Shown piece after piece: positions 55,975-64,000 of a DNA stretch of 64,000 nucleotides. Each line of letters starts with the position of its first letter. Within the stretch, counting starts at the first letter, position 1. Under the pieces are notes generated by a model. That model worked only from the letters and a program-made list of their open reading frames with translations. It did no database searches and was not told where the DNA came from. The DNA is taken from positions 29,985 through 93,984 of the forward strand of contig VDFB02321305.1 in the NCBI GenBank assembly GCA_007258455.2. The letters run 5' to 3'. The position numbers were made by a program, and so were the translations under genes. Origin of the DNA: Sequoia sempervirens. Taxonomy: Eukaryota; Streptophyta; Pinopsida; Cupressales; Cupressaceae.

Positions 55975-56400
55975 CTAGTTCAGAGAAGGAGGGGCAATAA
56001 CCCCCAACTTCTCCCAAAGATACTCAAAATTAGCCTTAGGAAGAGCCTTTAGTGAATATGTTAACAATCTAATCCTTCGTAGGTACATATTCAAGCTTCA
56101 CTTCATTCTCCACAACCTTCTCTCTCAGAAAGTGATATCCGATTGAAATATGTTTTGTCCTTGAATGCATTATTGGGTTCTTTGAAATGTTTACTGCACT
56201 TGTATTGTCACAAAAGATAGAAATAGGCTCATCATACACCACTCTGATATCTTTTAATGTTTGCCTCATCCACGACACTTGTGTGCAAAAAGATGGTGTT
56301 GCAATATACTCAACCTCTGCAATAGATTAAAAAATTGAATCTTGTTTCTTACTTAGCCATGCACCAATCTACATCCAAGAAAGAATGCACCACCACTTGT
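55975..56400 (-). pseudogene. copia RNase H
   Basis: On the minus strand, EPISIFCDNTSAVNISKNP and MHSRTKHISIGYHFLREKV (56225-56120) then VKLEYVPTKD are the classical copia RNase H end motifs, with the CDN Asp kept. Frame-shifted remains (IFTKALPKANFEYLWEKLG) run to a TAG at 55975-55977. Just upstream, a TLKD...WM phrase replaces the usual E(A/Y)xA region, which is broken by stops near 56330. Confidence 0.88.
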
Positions 56401-56439
56401 ACTTTCCTTGTCATCAGCACAACTGACCCAATCTTCATA

Positions 56440-57418
56440 TGTGTAAGCATTCTATATGAAATTAGTATCTTTTGGATACCATAAGTCATGATCCGGAGTG
56501 CCCTTTAGGTATTTGAATATCCTCTTCACTGCTACAACATGTGACTCTCTAGGATCTTCTTGAAATCTAGCCACAAGACAAACTACATGCATGATTTTCG
56601 ATCTAGTAGCAATTAGATATAGCAGCCCACAAATCATAGATCTGTACTTGCTCTAATCAACTTTAGGGGATTCATCATTCTTGCTCAATTTGCAATTAGT
56701 AACTATAGGAGTATATATTGATTTGGAGTCTTCCATTCCAAACTTCTTCAACATTTCTTTGACATACTTTGACTATGAAATGGATATGCCTTTATTTGTT
56801 TGATTAATTTGTAGCCCAAGGAAGAAATTCATCTCCCCAAACATAGACATCTCAAACTCTTTTTGCATCTCTTTTGCAAACTTCTTACACATAGCTTCAT
56901 TGCCTCCAAAAATTATGTCATCAACATACACAACTACAATCAAGATTTGATCTTTTTCAATCTTAAAGTAAAGGTTACTATTTGTGGCACCTTTATTGAA
57001 TCCTTGCTGTATCAGGTACTTATCCAACCTTGCATATCAAGCTCTAGGAGCTTGCTTTAATCCATACAATGCATTCTTCAATTTGAAAACCATATTAGGT
57101 TTATTTGACAACTGAAATCCTTTTGGTTGTTCCATGCATAATTCTTCCAACTCCCCATTCAAGAAAGCAGACTTCACATCCATCTGATAAACTTTGAAAT
57201 CCTTTGTGCTGCAAAAGCTAAAACATCCTGATTACTTCCATTCTAGCCACCAGAACAAATGTCTCCTCAAAGTCTACTCCTTCAACTTGTGCATAGCCTT
57301 TACACACAAGTCTTTCCTTGTTTCTTACCACTTCTCCTTTCTCATTTAGTTTGTTTCTGAACACCCACTTAGATCCAATAATGTTCTTGTTTGTTGGTCT
57401 TGGGACAAGTTCCCAAGT
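56440..57418 (-). pseudogene. copia reverse transcriptase
   Basis: The domain opens at about 57400 ([20 protein letters not shown]) and continues with [15 protein letters not shown] near 57290. The best-kept piece, 57027-56773, has GFNKGATNSNLYF, the intact catalytic VVVYVDDIIFGG (YVDD at 56917-56928) and MNFFLGLQINQ. 56637-56452 carries GLLYLIATRSKIMHVVCLVARF and IFKYLKGTPDHDLWY. Frameshifts lie between the pieces and near 57250-57030. Confidence 0.9.
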
Positions 57419-57742
57419 CTAATTATTCTCAATCTGCATAAGTTCTTCTTCCATAGCTTTCATCCAACATTCATCCTTGCATGCCTCAATCACTATCTTA
57501 GGTTCATCTTTAGAAAGTAGACATAAATTTACCTCTTCTTCAACAACTTTCCTTCTTGTCAACACACCTTTGCTTTTGTCTCCAATGATATGTTCTTCGA
57601 AATGATTTTTCTTCACATACTTAGGGGTTTTAGGGGTCTTTTCCAGAGCTTCTTCCTCTTCATCACGTGCTTCATGTTCCTTAGCTTTTTCTTCTTCTTC
57701 TCTACATGTAGGTTCATCTGATTCATATCCATCTATCACCAC
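57419..57742 (-). pseudogene. acidic linker between copia integrase and RT
   Basis: A Glu/Lys-rich, low-complexity part (DEPTCREEEEKAKEHEARDE near residues 8-27) leads into KDECWMKAMEEELMQIENN, the conserved W...AMxEEL.. helix at the RT entrance of copia polyproteins. Open throughout. Confidence 0.8.
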
Positions 57743-57758
57743 TGAATTCTACAGATCT

Positions 57759-58774
57759 TCATCCACTTTGACACTTGCACTCAACAATCTTTCTCAATCT
57801 TTTATTGTAACATATGTAAGCTTTGCTTTTAGTAGAATATCCAAGGAAGATACCTTCATCGGACTTTGCATCAAAATTTTCTAAGTTTTCTTCATCTCTT
57901 GTGATATAGCATTTGCTTCCAAACACTCTAAAGTACTTGACGGTAGGGATCCTTCCATACCACAACTCATAGGGAGTCTTTATGCTGTTTGCTTTTGCTT
58001 CAGCTTTGTTAAGTATACAAACAACAGTATGAATTGCTTCTCTTCAATAGACCTTCGGTAGGTTAGCCTCTTTCATCACAGTCCTTGTAGCTTCTTGAAC
58101 AATCCTGTTTTTTCTTTCAACCATTCCATTTTGCTGAAGAGTTCTAGGGGTAGACAAGTGCCTCTTTTTGTGATGATTCTCACAAAACATGTTAATTTTA
58201 TTGGAGGTGAATTCTCCACCTTTATTAGACCTCAAACATTTGATCTTCAAATCCATTTCATTCTCAACCATAACTTTAAATACTTTGAATCTATCTAGGG
58301 CTTCACATTTTTCTCTAAGAAAAGTAACCCATGTCATTCTAGAATAAACACCAATCAAAAGCATGAAATGCCTGTCACCTTGAAGACTTCTCACTCTTGT
58401 AGGACCACAAAGGTATGATGCACCAATTCCAACAATTTGTTAGAAGATTAATCTTTACCCTTAAAACTTCTTCTTGTTTGCTTTCCAATCTGACACTCCT
58501 TGCAGACAACATTGATAGGATTTGTAATCCTTGGTAGATCTCTCATTGCTTGAATTGAACTGATTCTAACCAAGTTATCAAAATTGATGTGAGACATCCT
58601 CCTGTTCCATAACCAACTTTTATTAATATGAGTCATAAAACAATGACCATTAACACCCTTGAACTGATAAACATTTCCATCTGTCCTCTTTCCAGCAACA
58701 ATCACAGTTCCAAACCCTTTTCTGATCTCACATCCATTATCCTGAAAAATAGGATTATATCCTTTGCTACACAT
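57759..58774 (-). pseudogene. copia integrase with a lost catalytic Asp
   Basis: From 58774: GAG-pre-integrase zinc region (LWNRRMSHINFDNLV and CKECQIGKQTRRSF, 58620-58460), then the core 58394-58044 with MLLIGVYSRMTWV, LRSNKGGEFTS (the second catalytic Asp of LRSD is Asn) and STPRTLQQNGMVERKNR with the catalytic Glu. 57965-57759 has the C-terminal FGSKCYITRDEE and GIFLGYSTKSKAYICYN. A stop separates core from zinc region near 58440 and another lies near 58010. Confidence 0.9.
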
Positions 58775-59060
58775 CTATCCAACACTCAAAAGATTATGCC
58801 TTAAACCCTTGACATAGTAAACATCATCAGTATTATGCTTTCCATCAAAACTGATTGAACCTATTCCATAAAGCTTAGCACTTGAATCATCTCCAAATTT
58901 AACAAGTCCTCCATCATATTTTTCAAGTTTAACAAAATTATTCTTGTCTCCAGCCATATGATTTGAGCAACCACTGTCAATGATCCAATAGTTCTTATCT
59001 TGTCTAACATGAAAAGCAGATACCAAAGTACCTTCGGTCTTAACCTTTGTTTCCTTAGTC
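58775..59060 (-). pseudogene. copia protease
   Basis: Minus strand 59026-58775: NYWIIDSGCSNHMAGDKNNF contains the copia aspartic-protease signature DSGCSxHM with the catalytic Asp kept, followed by VKFGDDSSAKLYGIGSISF and VYYVKGLRHNLLSVG, the conserved end. The piece is open. It joins the gag part upstream through KTEGTLVSAFHVRQ. Confidence 0.93.
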
Positions 59061-60045
59061 CCTAGAGCACTTTACTTCACACATCTTTCAGAGTTAGTAG
59101 AAACAGACTCTTTTAAAGCCAAGAACAAGCATTCATTATCATTACAGTTTCCATAATCAAATTCATCATCAGAAATACCAACATCTTCTCTAACATAATA
59201 GCTTTTCTTGATCATCTTACCTTTGTTTTCCTTTTTCTTATTGTTCATACTTCTGTTAAGACATCTTGAAGCATAGTGACCTATTTTTTCACAATTGAAA
59301 CATTTGAAAGGTCATTTACCTTTGTACTTATCGGTGCCCTTTTTCATCCTTCTTACAAAGTTAGCTTCCACATCATCAAGATCATCTCCATTTGAATCTT
59401 CAACTTTTTTCGATTTTCCAGCCTTGAAAGCAGTCTCCACTTTTGCACCATTATTTAGACCAAATTTTCTCATTTCAAATGTAGTTAGTGTGCCAAACAA
59501 CTGATCTCTAGTGTAAGTATTAAAATTTGCAACTTCCTCAATAGCATAAACTTATTGACCATAAGAATTAGGAAAAATTCCGAGAATTTTCTTTACCACT
59601 TTAGGTTCTTTGACTTTTGCACCAAGAACTCTCATTGCACTGAGAAGTTCATCAACCCTTTGCATGTACTTGTAACTGTTTCATCTTCAGACATTCGCAA
59701 GTTCTCAAATTGTGTCTTCAGATTTTGCATCTTAGCTTGTTTAACCTTATCATCTCCTTCATAAATACTTTCTAGCTTACCCCAAATCTCTTTAGTAGTT
59801 TTCAAATCCAAAACTCACTAATTCAAAATTTGTAAGACTACTCAAAAAACAAACCTTGCTTTACCATTTGTTTCATAGGCCTTGATCTCATCACTTGTGC
59901 TTTGCCCATTTGTAGGTATAGTGTATGCAATCTTTATTGCCTGTAAGACATCAAATCCAAGGTAAACCAGATAGCCTTCCATCTTAACCTTCTAGAATGC
60001 ATAGTTTGTGCCATCGAACATAGGGATCTCCTTGTTCGCCATCCC
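59061..60045 (-). pseudogene. copia gag with zinc knuckle
   Basis: The frame starts with MANKEIPMFDGTNY at about 60042 (a typical copia gag start), continues through WGKLESIYEGDDKVKQAK near 59780-59730 and LKTQFENLRMSEDETV, and ends with the nucleocapsid knuckle CFNCEKIGHYASRC (CX2CX4HX4C, about 59305-59262) and a Lys-rich tail. Several stops and shifts lie between 59650 and 59310. A cluster of acidic residues (DDEFDYGNCNDNEC) at about 59170 precedes the protease. Confidence 0.85.
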
Positions 60046-60085
60046 AAATCCACCTCAAGTTGTTAAGCTTTTCTCCAAGGAACCT

Positions 60086-60100
60086 TGCTTTGATACTAAT
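60086..60100 (-). other. primer-binding site of the copia element
   Basis: On the minus strand ATTAGTATCAAAGC follows the LTR end at once and matches the initiator methionine tRNA complement TGGTATCAGAGC at most positions. Confidence 0.75.
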
Positions 60101-61307
60101 TGTTGAATGAACACGAAAACTAAGAGGGGGGGTGAATTAGTTGTATCTAATTAAAACATCAAAACCCTCAATAGTAATTAGATCCACATGCATTTATTGA
60201 ACCATTAATCTGTTATAATGTTTAAAACATAAATTGAAACAACTCAACACCATGCATTAGAGAACACCATATTTACGTGGAAAACCTAAGAAGGGAAAAA
60301 ACAAGGTGAGGATTAGCTCACAATATAAGTAATAACAAAATTGGTACAAATGCTCATTGCTAGAATAAGACACATTGTCCAAAAAGGCTCACAACCAAGG
60401 CTCACTGTCAGAGTACAAAAAGAAGATAGAGAAGAAATGTTACACAAAGAACATGATATCAATGCAACAGGGATTCCACCACAATAGCTCCAACACCTTT
60501 GCAGTCTGTTTGAATGATTATAGACACCTTCTGCTCACTGCTTCTAGTAGTCCAACACTTGAAAGTTTGCACTCCTCTGCTCAATTTTGCATCACTTGCA
60601 TCATACACTTCGCGCATTCATCTATGTTGCATCTTTCTTAACCTCCAACAATTAAATTCATACTTATACCTTCCTCAACCTTGAAACCCTTTCCAAGGTT
60701 GACAATGCACCTCAAACGTGCAAATTCAAATTAGGTCAGTGCCAAAACATTTTTGTGGCGAGTAGAAGTGAATGCAGAGCACATCAAAACTTAATTGGGA
60801 CCCAAATAAACAATAGCACTTAATCACAGACTACCACAAACTCCGAAGACGCTTCACATGTAGTGTAAACACCAAGTCGACTGTTACTCATGCAAACATC
60901 ATTAATCAATTAAGTACACACTTCATTTGTTCAATCCATAACTCATGGACAACAAATTTCACCTGAACACGATCCAAAAATACCCTGAAAACTAACAAAA
61001 TCCTTTGCAAAAAATTTCACCTAAAGAATGTACAAGCCTAGTACATCCATACAACACTGCCACACATTATAACTTGAAAGACCATCTTCTAGAACACAAA
61101 ACCACAAATCCTCTTTACACAGGAAAGAGACCAACACCATCAACACACCTTCAAAATCGCAAGACCTACAACACTTCCTCAATATATCAACTATACATGC
61201 ACACTTAGACAATTCAATTAACACCCCTTCCATCAACCAGTTGACACAAATGACAACACAGTCTTGTTGACATCAATGACAACACCAATCTACACATACT
61301 TGCAACA
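60101..61307 (-). repeat. 5' LTR of the copia element (minus strand)
   Basis: Plus-strand ends are TGTTGAATG and TTGCAACA, a perfect 5 bp terminal inverted repeat. It aligns with 52334-53894 but lacks about 350 bp; the junction lies near 61165-61172, where CAAGACCT is followed directly by ACAACACTTCC. Confidence 0.9.
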
Positions 61308-62199
61308 ACTTCTACCTTCAAATCCATTCCAATTTGGTGAGCTCCCAATGTCATTATAAATTAATATCCTCAAGTTTAATAATTTGAATTAAGAAAAGTG
61401 TTAATAACAATAATTTTAATTTAATCTTATTTCTAAATTTCTTGTTTACTAACTAATAACCAAATTTCTAACTAAGCATTTTTCTTTAAATAGTTCATTC
61501 AAGTCTTTTGTGTGTTTACATTTTAAGAATGTTGAGTTAATTGCTTCTCTTATTGCTTCTTTTCCAAACTGATTTGCAGATGGGTCTATGAAAATTGTGT
61601 CGATTGCAGGTTGGAGAATAAAAAAAGATCATTTTCTAGATTGTTTAATTGTTTCTATTTCACATAAAATTGTTGCCGATTTAAATTGGTCTACAAACTA
61701 AATATGCTACTGGTTGGAAGGTTTTCCAGTGACATTGATATATATATATATATTCCTTGTCGATTTATGTAAATAAATTCTAGAAGATTAATTGATTTTT
61801 TTTTTGATTCACGACTATTGTTTTCATGGAGTTTTCATAGAATTTCAAATAGTTTTTTATTATTATTTTATATGGGTTGCTGCAAAGGAGGAAAGGGCGA
61901 GGCCTTCCCATGGGGCCAAGCCCCCATGGGTTGCGGCCCCCATGGCCGCCTATCAGGAAATTGGGGCGGCCTGCTAATGACGAAACCATCGACCTATATA
62001 AATTAATGTAGATTTTATAATATATGCTTTAAATTTACGTTATATTTAATATTTGTTAATTAAAAATTTTAATATAGTTTTATATAATTATATATATGTA
62101 TAATATTTATATATAAATATATTCTTATATATATACACACACATATATATGTATGTATCTAAGACCTTGCCCCCAACACCTAAAATCTCAAAAAATAGT
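61308..62199. other. AT-rich stretch with a GC-rich palindromic patch
   Basis: TA-rich microsatellites occur at 61739-61754 and 62085-62155. A short contrasting GC-rich patch at 61885-61975 has repeated CCATGG/GGCC/CCCATGG elements that can pair with each other. No gene was recognised. Confidence 0.5.
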
Positions 62200-62810
62200 G
62201 TAAGGACACTCACACCCTAGGCATGAGTGTCCCCTTTTTTGGATCCAAATTCAAACATGTTGGTGTTGGCAATTTAATATTTTCAATTTTCAATTGTCTA
62301 AAGTAGGCTATCATGATTTAATTTTTGGGAAATTGAATAAATTCCTATAAATACCTAGTTATTACATCATTTGAATATTAACTAGAAAAAGGTGAACATT
62401 AAGAGAAATTACTATTATCAAGAGCAAATCAAGAGCAACATTTCAGAGTATTATTACAACAATTCAAGATTCTAACATCATGTCAAATCTTATGTGAGTT
62501 TATGTGTGTTCATGTTATCATTGTTTTGTGAAGGCTAACACTTTTGTAGGTCTCTAAAGCATTCAAGCATTCAAACAAGCAAGATCGAGACCTTGAGGTG
62601 ATGTGCATGACTTCAATCCTTCAAGGAAGCCATTGAAGGGTGGTGAGTTGCAACACTTTGTGATTTCATTATTCCTTCTTATTCATTATCCAGTTATCAT
62701 TGACATTGTCATAGTGGAAGTGGAAACACTTACATGGGGTTTGACTGAGGAAAACCCCTAAAATGGCCCAACCTTTCATCTCTTTGTGAATGTGCAGATC
62801 TCAGGTTTGA
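62200..62810 (+). repeat. LTR-like sequence related to the first gypsy LTR
   Basis: A block at 62737-62760 is identical over about 24 bases to 4078-4101 (ends GACTGAGGAAAACCCCT), and the preceding TGGAAGTGGAAACAC matches TGGAGGTGGGAACAC. A TATAAATA promoter-like stretch lies at 62346. The most likely reading is the U3-R-U5 of a 5' LTR whose element runs off the window. Ends are not defined. Confidence 0.5.
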
Positions 62811-64000
62811 AAAACATTGAAAGGATTTTGAAGACAAATTATTCATTGTTTCATTTGAAGACCTACATCTTGTCAAGCTATGAAAACTTAGTTACAAAAA
62901 TATTTGATAGTGTTTCAACAGATCTAAAGGCAAAAATTCGAAGCTCAGATTCGACATTAGAGGACCTAAATTTTTTTTCTAAAAAGCATACAAGGACACT
63001 TTCTATCTTTGATTTGAATCACAAGTGCACAGTGTCCCGCTTTGCTCATTTCTATTGTCCAAATTTGTTTGTGAACTTCTGTACTTTCTATATTTGCATT
63101 AGAATAGTAAATTGCACTCTTAGCCTAATTAAATCATTGCATTTCATCATTAGGACATTTCCAAATTTGGTTAAGGGTTGGTTGACTCACCTGTTAGGTT
63201 GTAAGTCAATCACATACCTTATAAAATCCATCAAACCCCCACTAACCATTCAAATCTCTAATAAATGAATGACAACATTTTGAAAAAGTGCCTAAACCCT
63301 AGGGCTAACTCTTAGGGTTTACCATTTTCTATGTTTCATTTTGGTGAACTTGAGTTTTAAACATTATATACCTTTTGAAATTCACCCTAGATCCAAATCT
63401 TGCATTGTATTAGTTTGCATTTCTCATTTAGGGTTTCATGTTTGCATCATAAAAAGTCATAAAAATCCAAAAAAATCATATCATATTGCATCATAGGTTG
63501 CAATAGGTTTTGTTTCAGTCATCTTAGATCAGATCTACACTCAAGTTGCATTCATTAGGTTGTTACAAATCTGAAAGTGTTCATTGCATTCAAACTGCAT
63601 CTTTCATTAAGCCAAAAAGTGAAAAATTGCATAGTTTTGTTTCAAAGTGTTATCACGGAATCTAGCAGCCCTCGTTCCACGGATAAACCCCCTACGAAAC
63701 TTGTCTGTTTCCTAGGATTCGTGATGTTCAAGTATGCATAACGAAGTGATTTTCAATCCACCTCAAAAAGCGTTCCAAAGCCTTGAATAGTCAATTCGAG
63801 CATCCCCCCATGTTCGCCTCGCGAAGACCTTCGAAACAAGCCCCTTCGTGAAGTCTCACTATTCGCACTTAGCGAATTGCGAAAGATGCAGTTGCACTGA
63901 AAAAGTGTGCTTCTACTCTCAAGCCAAAATTTGGCTCAGTATGAAAAGTGCAGGAGCGCTAAAATTTAGTGCCCCTGCATGAAAGTGAACTTTCTCAAAA
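62811..64000 (+). other. leader-like non-coding sequence at the window end
   Basis: The open frame 62786-63268 (160 codons) has no recognisable domain and is probably chance. From 63640 to 63900 the DNA is rich in TTCG/CGAA words (ACGAAGTG, CTCGCGAAGACC, TTCGTGAAG, GCGAATTGCGAAAG), unlike the CG-poor surroundings. It may be the leader of the element that starts with the LTR-like sequence upstream. Confidence 0.35.

Larger units (their letters stand above)
52334..61307 (-). mobile_element. Ty1/copia retrotransposon with a nested LINE-derived insertion
   Basis: On the minus strand the order is LTR (61307-60101), primer site, gag, protease, integrase, RT, RNase H, polypurine boxes and LTR (53894-52334). 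Integrase before RT is the copia order. Both LTRs end in TGTT...CAACA. The internal region is relatively well preserved, with long readable pieces, but has stops and frameshifts. An 11 bp-flanked insertion at 54293-55867 interrupts the non-coding part before the 3' LTR. No clear target-site duplication flanks the copia element itself. Confidence 0.9.

Noticed and set aside
62786..63268. 160-codon open frame near the window end
   Set aside because: No recognisable domain and located right after an LTR-like sequence, where a non-coding leader is expected.

Overview
The window looks like a piece of a very large, repeat-filled seed-plant nuclear genome. A conifer or other gymnosperm is the best guess, inferred from the old, heavily mutated Ty3/gypsy, LINE and hAT relics, the low gene density and the possibly huge intron; no single sequence proves it. 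Only one intact protein-coding gene is visible: a DUF1644 zinc-finger-like protein (CDS 48345-49565, + strand). A second gene-like patch at about 27000-27312 has a TATA-like box, a GA-rich leader and a GAG|GTATCT donor-like site. It could be the promoter and non-coding first exon of the same gene, which would imply a 5'UTR intron of about 21 kb packed with transposons. That link is inference.

Layout, left to right. 1-4230: 3' part of a Ty3/gypsy element (protease, G-patch and zinc-knuckle remnants, then non-coding DNA, polypurine tract and 3' LTR), lacking reverse transcriptase and integrase. 4452-14614: an almost complete Ty3/gypsy element of chromovirus type, with all domains in order but riddled with stops and two LTRs that differ by a 0.7 kb block. 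14615-22000: AT-rich DNA with only LTR/PBS-like traces. 22050-26000: two same-strand LINE relics. 26514-26908: a MITE. 27225-27312: the candidate first exon. 28368-28829: LTR plus primer-binding site of another element. 29127-40421: a gypsy element whose integrase is split by a 3.1 kb hAT element (33969-37108, transposase relic on the minus strand) and whose 3' LTR carries a 944 bp non-autonomous hAT element (39422-40365). 41060-42740: minus-strand gypsy RT/RNase H fragment. 43634-44311: a small hAT-type element. 45560-46590: minus-strand L1-type LINE 3' end. 47391-47945: a tandem duplication just before the DUF1644 coding exon. 50600-50810: an unusually good 43 bp hairpin built on a 39 bp tandem repeat. 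52334-61307: a minus-strand Ty1/copia element with both LTRs, itself interrupted by an ORF1-only L1-like insertion (54293-55867) flanked by 11 bp target-site duplications. 61308-64000: AT-rich DNA, then LTR/leader-like sequence related to the first element.

Transposon proteins here are not working together: nearly all carry stops, frameshifts or lost catalytic residues, many consistent with C-to-T decay of methylated DNA. The only plausible functional unit is the DUF1644 gene, possibly under control of an overlapping upstream ORF (48245-48373). I saw no CRISPR, rRNA or convincing tRNA genes. The observations most worth checking are the long-intron hypothesis, the uORF, the hairpin, and the nested insertions whose empty sites can be read inside this same window.
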